Of a stretch of 48,004 bases of DNA, positions 33,740-43,604 are shown piece after piece (position 1 is the stretch's first letter; each line of letters starts with the position of its first letter). This DNA comes from Synergistaceae bacterium. Lineage in GTDB: Bacteria > Synergistota > Synergistia > Synergistales > Synergistaceae. Under the pieces are notes generated by a model, which saw only the letters and a list, made by a program, of their open reading frames with translations, made no database searches and had not been told where the DNA came from. A program made the translations under genes and the position numbers. The DNA lies in contig JAITOL010000100.1 of the NCBI GenBank assembly GCA_031289955.1, positions 1-48,004 on the forward strand. Direction: 5' to 3'.

Positions 33740-36340
33740 TTGAAATTGCCCGAGGGCGTAAAGATGACTCCGATGCTGAAGCAGTACGGAGAATGGAAGG
33801 ATCTGTATCCCGACTGCCTGCTGATGTTTCGCATGGGGGATTTTTTCGAGCTGTTTTTCGACGACGCCGTAACGGCGTCGGAAGCCCTGGATATAACCCT
33901 CACAGCCCGTGATCCGGATAAGGCGATACCGATGGCGGGCGTCCCCCATCACGCACTCGACGCTTACATGGGCCGGCTCATCGCCGCCGGCTATCGCGTG
34001 GCGATTTGCGACCAGATAACGGAGCCCGACGGCAAAACGCTCGTCGAGCGCAGCGTCGTCCGCGTCGTGACGCCCGGCACGTATGTCCCTCAGGACGCCG
34101 AGGGGGAGGGCAGGCTCGCCGCTGTATACTCGTCGGGGGATTCCGTTTCGATAGCTTTGCTCACGTCCGGAACCGGGAAATTTGAGGCCGGTACTTTCCC
34201 GAGGGACGAGGCTGTGTCCCTCATTTTGGCTTTCGGGCCGGAGGAGATTCTCATGCCTAAAGGGCAGGAGGGCGACTTTATACCTATGCTATCCGGCGAA
34301 GCCGGACCTCGCGGCAAGTTCGCGCCGGTTTCGCGCGAGCGCGGCGAGTTTTCCCCATCCTATGGGGCCGACTGGCTGGCGAAACGATGGAATATATCGA
34401 CGCTTCGCGCCATGGGCCTGGAGGACGCAGATCCGGCCGCCGGGGCCGCGGCAGCGGCGCTCAGGTATCTGGAAGAAACGCAGTTCGGCGGAGGCGGTCA
34501 TGTCCACGAGATAAGGCCGATCCAGCCGGAGGGTATATTGATACTCGATCACGCGACCCAGGCGAATCTCGAACTCGTGGAAGCCGTCGGCCCGTCGCTT
34601 TACTCCGTTCTCAACAGGTGTCGGACCCCCATGGGCAGAAGGCTTCTGAAGGATTGGATAACTCATCCCTCAAAGAGCAGGGATATGATCGAATTCCGTC
34701 AGGACTGCATAGAGTATCTCGTATCCGACAACTTTCCGCGAAAGAAGTTGTCCGCCGCGCTTTCGTCGTGCGGCGATATGGAGCGCGCCGTATCGCGCCT
34801 TGCCATGAAAGTGGGCAATCCGAGGGATCTCGGCGTCGTGCGCGACACGCTTTTGTCGCTGCCAGGAGTTATCGAGGCGACGAGTTCATCCGAATCCGAA
34901 CCACTGCGCTCCATATTCGCGGATGTGCCGGATTTATCGGAGCTGCGCGAACTTCTCGGCATGGCGCTTTCTGACGAACTTCCGCGCCTGCTGTCCGCTG
35001 GCGGCGTCATAAGGGAGGGTTTCGACCCCGAGCTCGACGCGTCGCGCGACGCGATAACGCACGCGGAGGAGAATTTGAAGTCGTTCGAGGCTTCCGAGCG
35101 CGAACGCACAGGCATAAAGGTCAAAGTCGGCATAAACAGGGTGTTCGGCTATTACATCGAGGTGGGCAAGAGTTTCGCCGATAAAGTTCCCGACGATTAT
35201 ATAAGGCGGCAGACCGTCGCTAACGGGGAGCGTTTCGTCAACGAGCGCCTGAAGGATATAGAACGCAGGGTCTATAGGGCCGAACATGAGATCAGCCGTC
35301 GCGAGGAAACGCTCTACAAAGAGATATTCTCGTCCGTCATGGCGAGCGTCGCCGCGTGTCAGACGGCATCTCGGGCCATAGCGACGGCGGACGTCCTGTC
35401 GTCCCTGGCCGAGGTCGCGTACGACAATTCCTACGTCAGGCCTATGATCGACGACAGCCGGATATTCAGCGTAATGGGCGCGCGGCACCCCGTGATAGAG
35501 CGAACCCACACCACAACTCCCTTTACGCCAAACGACATATCGCTGGATCCGGACAACGCCAATTCGGGGTGCATAGCCGTGATAACTGGCCCCAACATGG
35601 CAGGCAAATCCACGTATCTCAGAACCTCCGCGCTGGTGGCGATAATGGCCCACATGGGCTCTTTCGTCCCGGCCGAAGAGGCGAGGATCGGCGTGATCGA
35701 CAGGATATTCACCCGCATCGGGGCGAGGGACGAGCTCTCGTTGGGCAGAAGCACGTTCATGGTCGAAATGGTCGAGACGGCCGATATACTGCGCCACGTG
35801 ACGGCGCGAAGCCTCGTCATCCTCGACGAGGTGGGCAGAGGGACGTCGACGTATGACGGCATGAGCATCGCGTGGGCTGTGCTCGAGTTTCTCGATCTTC
35901 ACGTGGAGGGGCGCACGAAGGCGCTCTTTGCCACACACTATCACGAATTGACCGACCTGTCCCTGCCTCAGCTGGTGAACCTGAGTATGGCCGTCGACGA
36001 ATCGGTGGACGGCATCAGGTTCCTGCACAAAGTGGTCGAGGGCCCCGCCGACAGATCGTACGGCGTCGAGGTCGCCAGACTTGCCGGGGTTCCCAATATC
36101 GTAGTGAGGCGTTCGCAGGAGATACTGGACGAGCTCGAGCGGGAATCCCTCTCGTCCGATAGGAATCTTGGGGCCATGTCCAAAAAGTACGCGCAGAAGG
36201 AGATATTTTTCGACGTCGAGCGCGAAGGCGTCATCGAGGAGCTCTCCCAATGCGATCCAAATCAGATGACTCCGATGGAGGCGCTCGATATGGTGTTTCG
36301 TTTGAGACAGAAGAGCAGGGGGATACTGGGACTCAAATGA
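33740..36340 (+). CDS. mutS: DNA mismatch repair protein MutS
   Basis: This 866-aa MutS1 recognises mismatches through the N-terminal motif MGDFFELF (the Phe-x-Glu wedge is conserved). It binds ATP through GPNMAGKST near 620 and DEVGRGTSTYDG near 700, followed by the ATHYHELT segment. The track start is TTG 33740 with GGGGAA upstream. ATG 33764, eight codons in with GAGGGCG upstream, is an equally good start and fits the usual MutS N-terminus (TPMLKQY). The stop overlaps the mutL start (ATGA), so the two repair genes are coupled. Confidence 0.96.
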   Translation: MKLPEGVKMTPMLKQYGEWKDLYPDCLLMFRMGDFFELFFDDAVTASEALDITLTARDPDKAIPMAGVPHHALDAYMGRLIAAGYRVAICDQITEPDGKTLVERSVVRVVTPGTYVPQDAEGEGRLAAVYSSGDSVSIALLTSGTGKFEAGTFPRDEAVSLILAFGPEEILMPKGQEGDFIPMLSGEAGPRGKFAPVSRERGEFSPSYGADWLAKRWNISTLRAMGLEDADPAAGAAAAALRYLEETQFGGGGHVHEIRPIQPEGILILDHATQANLELVEAVGPSLYSVLNRCRTPMGRRLLKDWITHPSKSRDMIEFRQDCIEYLVSDNFPRKKLSAALSSCGDMERAVSRLAMKVGNPRDLGVVRDTLLSLPGVIEATSSSESEPLRSIFADVPDLSELRELLGMALSDELPRLLSAGGVIREGFDPELDASRDAITHAEENLKSFEASERERTGIKVKVGINRVFGYYIEVGKSFADKVPDDYIRRQTVANGERFVNERLKDIERRVYRAEHEISRREETLYKEIFSSVMASVAACQTASRAIATADVLSSLAEVAYDNSYVRPMIDDSRIFSVMGARHPVIERTHTTTPFTPNDISLDPDNANSGCIAVITGPNMAGKSTYLRTSALVAIMAHMGSFVPAEEARIGVIDRIFTRIGARDELSLGRSTFMVEMVETADILRHVTARSLVILDEVGRGTSTYDGMSIAWAVLEFLDLHVEGRTKALFATHYHELTDLSLPQLVNLSMAVDESVDGIRFLHKVVEGPADRSYGVEVARLAGVPNIVVRRSQEILDELERESLSSDRNLGAMSKKYAQKEIFFDVEREGVIEELSQCDPNQMTPMEALDMVFRLRQKSRGILGLK

Positions 36341-38088
36341 GCGAAAAAGACGGAGCGATAAAAAAACTTGACGCGAGCGTGGCAAGCCGCATAGCGGCCG
36401 GAGAGGTAATAGAGCGTCCTGTGTCCGCGGCCAAGGAACTGCTGGAAAATTCCATAGACGCGAAGTCGGGCGACATCCGGATAACTCTCCTGCAGGGGGG
36501 CAAGGCGTCGCTCGTTGTGGAGGACGACGGGACTGGCATTGCTTACTCCGAACTGCCTCTGGCTGCCGAGCGTTACGCGACGAGCAAAATATCAGACCTG
36601 GCCGACCTCGAACGTGTGCGCACGCTCGGTTATAGAGGAGAAGCCCTATCGAGCATAGCTGCGGTGAGCAGGATGGAGCTTCGGAGCAGACGCGACGGAG
36701 AAAGTTCGGGGGGCGTTTTGACGCTCGAGGGCGGGCGCGTCGCGTCATGCGCGGAAGTGCCATGTCCGAGGGGCACGAGGGTCCAGGTGGACGATCTGTT
36801 CTTCAATTTGCCCGCGAGAAGAAAATTTTTGAAGACCGCGTCGTCCGAGCTCAAGAGGATAATCCAGGTCGTGCAGGATTACGCCGTAGTCAACCCCGGA
36901 GTTCGCTTTCGAGTTACCAATGACGGCAAGAAACTGCTCGATATCGGCGACGCTCCCGATACCGACGATGTGCTGCGGTCGCTTTGGGGCGATGAAAATC
37001 GGTCCGTGCGAGCCGCGTCTCAGGGCGATGGCGTGTCCGTCGCCCTGTGGTGGAACGGACTGCCCGGCTCTCACAGGGTGAACGTGACGGCGTTCGTAAA
37101 CGGACGCCGCGTGCAGGACGCGACAGTCAGAGCGGCGCTGAACGCGACAGACGCCTCGATATACGGCGAATGGATAGTGATGATTTCGCTGCCGCCGGAG
37201 GATGTGGACGTCAACATTCATCCCGCTAAAGCGGAGGTGCGATTCAGGAAAACGGGCCCGATTTTCGAGGCTGTGCGCAGGGCGGCTCAGCACGCGCTCA
37301 CAAGCGGGGGAGGTTTCAACGGTTCGTCCGCCGGGCAGCATATGGAACTGCCCGCTCCGCGTCTCGATCCATGGGAGAATTACGTTCCGCCGGCGCCTGA
37401 TTTTGGCAAAAAAAACAACGGTATTTTCTCGAACGTTCCGCGGGAGACGGCGTCAGTCGTTCAAACGGAGCGGAATCTTTTTCCGGAGTCCGAGCTGGGA
37501 AGCGTCCGGAAATATCTCGGACAGGCTCAGGGAGGGTATCTCGTTTTCGATGATCCCAGGGGGCTCTGTCTTCTCGACGCACATGCCGCTCACGAACGAA
37601 TATTGTACGAGGAGATAGAGGACTCGTTCAGAGGCAGGAACGTTTTGTCGCAGGCCCTGCTCTCGCCGCAGGAACTTCCTCCCGCCGTGGCCGTCTCCGC
37701 GCGGCTCTACAGAGAAGAGCTCGCCGGAATGGGCTTTGCGTTCGTTTTCCCGGACGACGAGCGCGCGGAGTCCGGGCTTCCCGAGTTGGTCTCTGTCCCG
37801 GTGCTGCGCGGCCTGGGGCGCCTGTCTCCCCTTGAGATGCTTCGAAGCGCGATAAAGGGCATAGAGGAGGAGACGGATCCGTCGAAACGCGACCGGGAAG
37901 TTTGGTGGCGCTGGGCGCGCACCGCCTGCCGGGACGCTATAAAGCTGGGAACGACGGTCGAACGCGACGAAGCTCTCGACCTGTTCGAACGCCTCGAAAA
38001 ATGCCGCGCGCCCTACAGTTGTCCGCACGGACGCCCTACGACGATATTTCTCGCCGGCGAAAAACTTAAAAGCTGGTTCGAGCGATGA
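36337..38088 (+). CDS. mutL: DNA mismatch repair protein MutL, endonuclease type
   Basis: This 583-aa GHKL ATPase shows ELLENSIDA near 35, DDGTGI near 60, and GYRGEALSSIAAVS near 95. The C-terminal domain has DAHAAHERILYE near 420, a variant of the DQHAx2Ex4E endonuclease motif with Gln replaced by Ala. ACRDAIK and CPHGRPT near the C-terminus are the accessory metal-site motifs. It therefore probably nicks DNA itself, as in most bacteria lacking MutH. ATG 36337 overlaps the mutS stop. The longer track ORF (from 36250) is read-through inside mutS. The stop overlaps the miaA start. Confidence 0.95.
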   Translation: MSEKDGAIKKLDASVASRIAAGEVIERPVSAAKELLENSIDAKSGDIRITLLQGGKASLVVEDDGTGIAYSELPLAAERYATSKISDLADLERVRTLGYRGEALSSIAAVSRMELRSRRDGESSGGVLTLEGGRVASCAEVPCPRGTRVQVDDLFFNLPARRKFLKTASSELKRIIQVVQDYAVVNPGVRFRVTNDGKKLLDIGDAPDTDDVLRSLWGDENRSVRAASQGDGVSVALWWNGLPGSHRVNVTAFVNGRRVQDATVRAALNATDASIYGEWIVMISLPPEDVDVNIHPAKAEVRFRKTGPIFEAVRRAAQHALTSGGGFNGSSAGQHMELPAPRLDPWENYVPPAPDFGKKNNGIFSNVPRETASVVQTERNLFPESELGSVRKYLGQAQGGYLVFDDPRGLCLLDAHAAHERILYEEIEDSFRGRNVLSQALLSPQELPPAVAVSARLYREELAGMGFAFVFPDDERAESGLPELVSVPVLRGLGRLSPLEMLRSAIKGIEEETDPSKRDREVWWRWARTACRDAIKLGTTVERDEALDLFERLEKCRAPYSCPHGRPTTIFLAGEKLKSWFER

Positions 38089-39026
38089 ATCGCGACGCCC
38101 TTTATGCCATAGTCGGCCCCACTGCGGTTGGAAAGACTAAGGCCGCGTTCGAGCTTGCCGGCGCGGTGGGCGGAGAGATCATATCGGTGGACTCCAGGCA
38201 GGTTTACAGATATCTCGACGTCGGAACGGACAAAATTTCCGCGCAAGAACGCAGGATAATCGCGCATCATCTCATAGATGTCGCGGATCCGGACGAGGTA
38301 TTCACAGTCGCTGATTTTGTGAAATACGCGTCAGATTCCGTCCGTCGCATACATAACAGGGGGAAAATACCTATACTTGCCGGCGGAACTCCGCTATATT
38401 ACAAAGCGCTTGAGGGAAATATGCTCTCGGATATGCTGCCCAAAGATGATAATATCCGCGGAGCCTTGGGGGACGAAGCGGCCCGAAACGGCCTGGACTC
38501 TCTTTATGATGAGCTCAAAGCCGCGGATCCGGACAGCGCGGCCCGGATCCACAGAAACGATCAATTTCGCATAACGAGAGCTCTGGAGCTCTATCGAATC
38601 ACAGGCCGGAGCGCTACGAGCATCTATGCCGAGGGTAAAAAAATTGGCGGGGATACGCAAATATTTTATTTCGGAATAACGTCGCCCAGGGAAAATCTGT
38701 ACAGGAAAATCGAAAAACGCGTGGAGGAGCAATTCCACTCCGGCTATATCGAGGAGGTCGAATGGCTCATTCGCAACGGTTATTCCCGCGAGCTGCCCGC
38801 GTTGAAGGGCTTCGGCTACAGGGAAATAGCTGCTTATCTGATGGGAGAGATGTCGTTTGATGACGCGATGAACGGGGATGTTCGGTCGACAAAAGCTTTT
38901 TCCAGAAGACAGATGACGTGGTTTCGCCAATTTTCCCCGATTGTGTGGTATGATTTTACTGAAATTTCTTTATCAGAAGCGGTACGGAATATGGCGGATA
39001 TAATTTCGCGTTCGACGCCGCGATGA
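38085..39026 (+). CDS. miaA: tRNA dimethylallyltransferase
   Basis: This 313-aa enzyme transfers the dimethylallyl group to A37 of tRNAs reading UNN codons. It has P-loop GPTAVGKTKAAFEL near residue 10, SVDSRQVYRYLDVGT near 37, and the LAGGTPLYYKAL segment near 100. The length is usual. ATG 38085 overlaps the mutL stop and its own stop overlaps the ispH start, a tightly coupled mutS-mutL-miaA-ispH series. Its substrate DMAPP is a product of IspH, the next gene, a sensible functional neighbour. Confidence 0.95.
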   Translation: MNRDALYAIVGPTAVGKTKAAFELAGAVGGEIISVDSRQVYRYLDVGTDKISAQERRIIAHHLIDVADPDEVFTVADFVKYASDSVRRIHNRGKIPILAGGTPLYYKALEGNMLSDMLPKDDNIRGALGDEAARNGLDSLYDELKAADPDSAARIHRNDQFRITRALELYRITGRSATSIYAEGKKIGGDTQIFYFGITSPRENLYRKIEKRVEEQFHSGYIEEVEWLIRNGYSRELPALKGFGYREIAAYLMGEMSFDDAMNGDVRSTKAFSRRQMTWFRQFSPIVWYDFTEISLSEAVRNMADIISRSTPR

Positions 39027-39856
39027 AGTTGGTGGTTGCAAGCCCGACAGGGCTATGTTTCGGAGTCAGAAGGGCTATAGAACAACTTGAGAAAGCGCTT
39101 GCGACATATGGTACAGTCTACGCTCTGGGGAGTCCCATACACAATCCGCAAGAAGTGGCTCGTCTCAAATCCCTCGGACTCGAAGTCATAATGAACGTAA
39201 ACGAAGTGAGCGGCGACGCCGTCGTTTTTGTGCGCGCCCATGGAATTTCAAGGGCGGAGCTGGAAGAACTGAAGATAAAGAGCCGGGTGATGGTCGACGG
39301 GACCTGTCCTTTTGTGAGGAACGCTCAGAAGAGGGCGGAATCCCTTGCCTCGGAGGGATATAAAGTCATCATACTGGGCGATTCGGAACATCCGGAGGTG
39401 CGCGGGATTCTCGGTTATATAGAGGGAGATTCCTGCGTCATAGGCGGGAAAAAAGATGTTGACAATAGCGCGAGATACGGGAAAATAGGTATTTTAAGCC
39501 AGACGACACAGAACGAGGCGTCATTGGCGGACGTTGTCGCGAAGTTCGTATTTCTTACTGATGAGATCAAGGTATATAATACTATCTGCCGCGCTACAAT
39601 TGAACGTCAGGAGTCGATAAAAAATCTGGCTGGTCAGGTGGACGGCATAATTGTAATAGGCGGCAGAAACAGCGCCAATACACGAAAGCTTGTTGAAATA
39701 TCCGAGTCTCTTGGCGTGCCGACGATGTGGGTTGAACACGCGGGCGAAGTCGACTGGGGGTGGACGCGCGGCAGGGGAACGATAGGAGTGGCCGCGGGCG
39801 GAAGTACGCCCGATTGGCTGATAAATGATTTAACAGGAAAATTAAAGAGGCTGTAG
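39023..39856 (+). CDS. ispH: 4-hydroxy-3-methylbut-2-enyl diphosphate reductase
   Basis: IspH (LytB) makes IPP and DMAPP at the end of the MEP isoprenoid pathway with an oxygen-sensitive [4Fe-4S] cluster. The three cluster Cys are visible in LCFGVRRAI (near 12), DGTCPFVR (near 95) and [11 protein letters not shown] (near 190). The family segment [12 protein letters not shown] lies at the C-terminus. The 277-aa length is normal for the unfused form. ATG 39023 overlaps the miaA stop. rpsA begins 22 bp after its stop. In many Clostridia the two are fused into one protein, so here they are adjacent but separate. Confidence 0.96.
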   Translation: MKLVVASPTGLCFGVRRAIEQLEKALATYGTVYALGSPIHNPQEVARLKSLGLEVIMNVNEVSGDAVVFVRAHGISRAELEELKIKSRVMVDGTCPFVRNAQKRAESLASEGYKVIILGDSEHPEVRGILGYIEGDSCVIGGKKDVDNSARYGKIGILSQTTQNEASLADVVAKFVFLTDEIKVYNTICRATIERQESIKNLAGQVDGIIVIGGRNSANTRKLVEISESLGVPTMWVEHAGEVDWGWTRGRGTIGVAAGGSTPDWLINDLTGKLKRL

Positions 39857-39878
39857 GTCCGAGGAGGCTGTGACGGTA

Positions 39879-41432
39879 ATGGTTGACGAAACCGGAAATG
39901 GAGAATTTACAACGGAAGAGACGATGGAGAGCATTATGGAGCAGATGGGCGGCTTCGAGGATATCCATCGCGGCAAAGTGGTCGAAGGGGTCATTGTGGA
40001 CTCCAGAGACGACGGTTGGCTCGTGGACGTGGGTTTTAAATGCGAAGGTTTTCTCCCGCAAAAGGAGTGGACTCATCCTGTTCTTGTCGAGTCCGCGCAG
40101 GAGCCCGCCGTGGGGGACAAAGTTCGCGTTCAGGTGACCAACATCAGCCAGGGCGAAGAAGCTCAGCTGACATTGAGCCGTTGGCGTTGTGAATTCGACG
40201 AGAGATGGAACAGGCTCGAAGAAGAGCTCGCCAAAAATGAAATTGTCGAAGTTCGCGGACGGCGAAAGGTAAAGGGCGGGTTGATAGTCGACTGCTTCGG
40301 GCTGGAGGGTTTCATTCCCATTTCCCACCTCGCGGAGGAAGGGCGTGGAGTCAACCCCGGCAGGCTGGTGGATCAAATATTCCCTGTCAAAGTCATAGAG
40401 CGTGATCGCCGCAAGCGCCGCTTCGTTCTTTCGAGACGTTCGATACTCGAGGAGGAGATGGGCGCCGAGCGTGAGAAGTTTTATGATACCGTCCACGAGG
40501 GAGACGTCCTCGAGGGCGAAGTCAGCAGCATCACCAGCTTCGGCGTTTTCGTCAATCTCGGGGTCATAGAGGGCCTGATACATATAACGGAACTTGCCTG
40601 GCAGCGCAACGTCAAGGCGAAAGACGTCATCAACAAGGGCGACACGGTCAAGGTCAAGGTAATTGGCATCGACAGCGAGAAGAACCGCATTTCCCTGTCC
40701 ATGCGCCAGACGCTCCCCGATCCCTGGGAGACTGCGTCCGAGCGCTGGCCGAAGGGAACCGAGGCCGAGGGCACTGTCACGAACATGACCGATTTCGGCG
40801 CGTTTGTGGAGATCGAGCCCGGAGTCGAAGGGCTCATACATATCGGAGATCTGAGCTGGAGCCGCATCAAACATCCGAAAGAAGTGTTGAAACGCGGCCA
40901 GAAGGTTGACGTGGTCGTGCTCGAAGTGGATAACGAGCGCAAACGCATAAGCCTCGGCTACAAGCAGCTCAACGATCCGTGGCGCGGAATAGAGTCGCGT
41001 TTCGTTAAAGAACATGACGTGCCCGTGAAGGTCATCCGCCTCGCGGACTTCGGCGCGTTCGTGGAACTGGAGCCGGGAATAGAGGGGCTCATTCACATAT
41101 CCCAGCTCAGCCGCGCGAGAGTCGAGAAACCGAGCGACGTCCTGAGCGTCGGGCAGGAGGTAACGGCCCGCATCCTGGAAGTCGATCCCGCAACGCGCAG
41201 GATACGTCTCTCCCTGAAGTCGCTTCAGCCTGAAGGCGAAAGACATTCACGCGACGATGGAGGCGCCCCGGCGGAACGCGAGCGCGATCATCGTCCGAGG
41301 CGCGACGATGATCGCAGGCAGAACAAAGATCGCGGTCCTCAGATACCCACCGAGGAAATATCCATGACGATAGGGGATTTCCTCAAGGCGCGGGAAGAGG
41401 AAAACTCGCCCGGCAGCGACTCATCGGAGTAA
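39879..41432 (+). CDS. rpsA: 30S ribosomal protein S1-like protein with five S1 domains
   Basis: This 517-aa RNA-binding protein contains S1 repeats near residues 30-100, 115-185, 205-275, 290-360 and 380-445. They are recognisable by VEGLIHI..L-type cores ([30 protein letters not shown]) and GAFV.L/I. The first two repeats are more diverged ([20 protein letters not shown]), as in bacterial S1. A charged tail rich in Arg/Asp (about 455-500) follows. It helps mRNA bind the 30S subunit. AGGAGG favours ATG 39879 (11-nt spacing) over GTG 39870 (2-nt spacing). It ends at an intrinsic terminator. Confidence 0.9.
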   Translation: MVDETGNGEFTTEETMESIMEQMGGFEDIHRGKVVEGVIVDSRDDGWLVDVGFKCEGFLPQKEWTHPVLVESAQEPAVGDKVRVQVTNISQGEEAQLTLSRWRCEFDERWNRLEEELAKNEIVEVRGRRKVKGGLIVDCFGLEGFIPISHLAEEGRGVNPGRLVDQIFPVKVIERDRRKRRFVLSRRSILEEEMGAEREKFYDTVHEGDVLEGEVSSITSFGVFVNLGVIEGLIHITELAWQRNVKAKDVINKGDTVKVKVIGIDSEKNRISLSMRQTLPDPWETASERWPKGTEAEGTVTNMTDFGAFVEIEPGVEGLIHIGDLSWSRIKHPKEVLKRGQKVDVVVLEVDNERKRISLGYKQLNDPWRGIESRFVKEHDVPVKVIRLADFGAFVELEPGIEGLIHISQLSRARVEKPSDVLSVGQEVTARILEVDPATRRIRLSLKSLQPEGERHSRDDGGAPAERERDHRPRRDDDRRQNKDRGPQIPTEEISMTIGDFLKAREEENSPGSDSSE

Positions 41433-41464
41433 ATTCGTTCGGCACGATATAAAAATATAAACGG

Positions 41465-41492
41465 CCGGGTCTGAATTCAGGCCCGGTTTTTT
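41465..41492 (+). terminator. Intrinsic terminator after rpsA
   Basis: CCGGGTCTG-AATT-CAGGCCCGG (with a T-G pair) is followed by TTTTTT. It lies 33 nt after the rpsA stop and closes the alaS-to-rpsA run. Confidence 0.9.
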
Positions 41493-41533
41493 GTGAGCGC
41501 CACGCCTGAAACTCCAACCGCAAATTTGACCGC

Positions 41534-41561
41534 TTGACATAGGGCTATATCGCTTTATAAT
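41534..41561 (+). promoter_or_regulatory. Consensus sigma-70 promoter of creD-like gene
   Basis: TTGACA (41534-41539), a 16-bp spacer and TATAAT (41556-41561) match both hexamers perfectly. Transcription would begin near 41568, which rules out the track start at 41570 and supports the start at 41633. Confidence 0.8.
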
Positions 41562-41632
41562 ATACCGCAATGCGTAATACGTGTGAATTGCAGCGCGCCA
41601 TTTGGGCCTGTATATCGAACGGGAGGGGAATA

Positions 41633-43243
41633 ATGATGTGGACTATCGTAGGGTTGGTGTTTTTTCTTCTGCTTCTTGGAGTATTGGGAGCTGTGCTTGT
41701 TACTGTGTGGTGGCTCTGGAGAAGGGCCACCGTTCAGGAGGGCGAGCCCGCGCCGAAATGGGGGGATCTCCGCTCTCTTCGGGCAATACTCGGTCGTCAG
41801 TCCATAATCGCCCGAATGGCGGCGGTCGCGATAATCGCGGGGCTCATGACGATACCGCTCGGTTTCATTTACGATTTGACGCTGGAGCGCAATCGCCTCT
41901 ACGGATCGGTGGTACAGGAAATATCGTCGACATGGGGCGACAGCCAGATTTTGACGGGGCCTGTGCTGTCAGTTCCTTATACGGTGCGCTATCAGGTCGC
42001 GGAGGAAGTTCCGCTCACCGCCGCCGAATTCGCCCTCGAACAGTCCAGAGGCGGAGAGCGGACGACAAAACGGGTTGTGAGGGATGTGGAGGAAGAGCAC
42101 GCGGCGCTCGTTTTGCCCGAGGATCTGTCGGTCGACGGCAAAATATCCACTGAGCTCAGGAGCCGCACCATATACTCGACGAGGGTGTACACGGCCGACA
42201 TGAAGGTATCCGGCAATTTCAGAAAGTCGGATCTTTTCAAGATAAGGCAGAATGTCGTGGCGGTGCACTGGGACAAAGCCACATTCGTAGTAGGCATAAC
42301 GAGCACAAAATCCATCCGGAGCATAAGCGACCTCGAGTTCGCCGGACATACATACACCTTCCTGCCGGGAACGGGAGGTCTCAAGGTTCTGCCGACCGGT
42401 TTCTCCGTCGAGGGCGATCTGTCGGGCGAGGAAGACGGCGAGATGTTCAGCTTCGATTTCGATGTGTCCGTAAATGGTTCCGGAAGGCTTTACCTGACGC
42501 CCATAGGCGTGTCGAGCGTATTGAAACTCAGCTCCGACTGGCCTCACCCTAATTTCACCGGTTCCGGGCTGCCGTCGTCGCGCAGCATAACGCAGGGCGG
42601 TTTTTCCGCCGAGTGGGACATTCCTAATCTCGTCCGCAACTATCCCCAGTTCGACGATGTCGAAAAATGGGACATGGTCTCCGAACACGCCGATTCGTCC
42701 GAGTTCGGGTTCGAGCGGACACCGGAGACCGGCGGTCACCGCATAAGGGAATATATCGTGGGCGTCGAATTTTTCGAGCCCGTGTTCCATTATTCGCTTC
42801 TGATCCGAGCGGTCAAATACGGGATGCTTTTCATCGCCCTGATATTTCTGGGCGTCGTTATATTCGAGCATTACTACGCCAAAAAGACTCACATATGGCT
42901 GAATATGGCCCAATATATAGTGATAGGGGCCGGATTGTCCATCTTCTACCTCATCCTTTTGGCCGCGTCGGAACATATCGCTTTCACGCCGGCGTATATT
43001 CTGGCGTCCGTGCTCAATGTAGCGATGACGAGCGGATACGTGATGTCAGCGCTCCGCCAGAGCCGCCCGGCGATGCTCACCGCAGTCGTTCAGGGCATGC
43101 TCTACGCGCTGCTTTTTTTCATCCTTCGCATGGAGGATTACGCGCTGTTGGGCGGCACGACGCTGCTCGTGGCGGGAACCATCGCGCTGATGTTCGTGAC
43201 GAGAAATATCAACAGGCCTGATGAAGGCAGGAAGCCGGAATAA
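41633..43243 (+). CDS. creD: CreD-like inner-membrane protein
   Basis: This 536-aa protein of the CreD family (cell envelope integrity inner membrane protein, first known from colicin E2 tolerance) has an N-terminal TM helix (TIVGLVFFLLLLGVLGAVLV) and a second near 75. A large periplasmic beta-rich domain of about 270 residues follows, with QILTGPVLSVPY near 120, and then a cluster of C-terminal TM helices from about 400. The family core PVFHYSLLIRAVKYGMLFI near 385 is clear. GGGAGGGG precedes tandem ATGs at 41633/41636. Function in the family is poorly defined. It is monocistronic here, without the creBC two-component genes. Confidence 0.85.
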   Translation: MMWTIVGLVFFLLLLGVLGAVLVTVWWLWRRATVQEGEPAPKWGDLRSLRAILGRQSIIARMAAVAIIAGLMTIPLGFIYDLTLERNRLYGSVVQEISSTWGDSQILTGPVLSVPYTVRYQVAEEVPLTAAEFALEQSRGGERTTKRVVRDVEEEHAALVLPEDLSVDGKISTELRSRTIYSTRVYTADMKVSGNFRKSDLFKIRQNVVAVHWDKATFVVGITSTKSIRSISDLEFAGHTYTFLPGTGGLKVLPTGFSVEGDLSGEEDGEMFSFDFDVSVNGSGRLYLTPIGVSSVLKLSSDWPHPNFTGSGLPSSRSITQGGFSAEWDIPNLVRNYPQFDDVEKWDMVSEHADSSEFGFERTPETGGHRIREYIVGVEFFEPVFHYSLLIRAVKYGMLFIALIFLGVVIFEHYYAKKTHIWLNMAQYIVIGAGLSIFYLILLAASEHIAFTPAYILASVLNVAMTSGYVMSALRQSRPAMLTAVVQGMLYALLFFILRMEDYALLGGTTLLVAGTIALMFVTRNINRPDEGRKPE

Positions 43244-43274
43244 TCGACACACTGGCTTCGGTCATACTACGGAG

Positions 43275-43321
43275 TCCGAGTCGCGGGCGCGGTCAGTGTC
43301 TGACGCGGCCCGCGATTCGGA
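43275..43321. terminator. Long hairpin after the creD-like gene, no U-tract
   Basis: TCCGAGTCGCGGGC pairs with GCCCGCGATTCGGA (one G-T wobble), with an inner GTCAG/CTGAC stem. It is 32 nt after the creD stop and faces the toxin remnant on the other side. No T-run follows. Confidence 0.55.
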
Positions 43322-43379
43322 GCGGTGCATATTTCAGTTATAGCTTCCCTCATAACGTGCGCGGATATCGCCGTCCAGC

Positions 43380-43604
43380 TTAACGGATTGTGTTATCAAT
43401 TTTTATTACCGATGGCTTGGTGAGATTATTCAGGATATCGGGTTCTATCGGGACTTCCCAGTAATCTCCGCGAATTTGGGATGTAATCATGCTGACAATG
43501 ACTTCTTGTCCTAAATCTTCCCACACAAATGCCGGACGATTCTTTTCCCCTGGGATGTCTGAAAAAGGGAAATTTATCCATACAATTTGACCCTCTTTAA
43601 ACAT
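43380..43604 (-). pseudogene. MazF/PemK-type toxin, C-terminally truncated
   Basis: The 74-aa product matches the N-terminal two thirds of PemK/MazF-like endoribonuclease toxins: EGQIVWINFPFSDIPGEKNRPAFVW, then VIVSMITSQIRGDYWEVPI and KPSVIKID. Family members are usually about 105-120 aa. Here a stop follows KIDNTIR, and the C-terminal IGKL-like segment is absent from all three frames up to the creD hairpin. The start overlaps the end of an antitoxin-like reading frame by 8 bp, the normal TA arrangement. Loss of the C-terminal strand and helix probably inactivates it. A short active variant is less likely but possible. Confidence 0.6.

Noticed and set aside
34934-36763. 609-aa minus-strand ORF over mutS/mutL
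   Set aside because: Spans the junction of two conserved genes in a shadow frame. No domain pattern.
39594-41246. 550-aa minus-strand ORF over ispH/rpsA
   Set aside because: A shadow of the S1 repeats and IspH. No independent support.
43244-43379. Continuation of the MazF toxin C-terminus by frameshift
   Set aside because: The +1 frame after the stop reads a short stretch (VKLDGDIRARYEGS) that does not resemble the usual toxin C-terminus, so it is treated as truncation.
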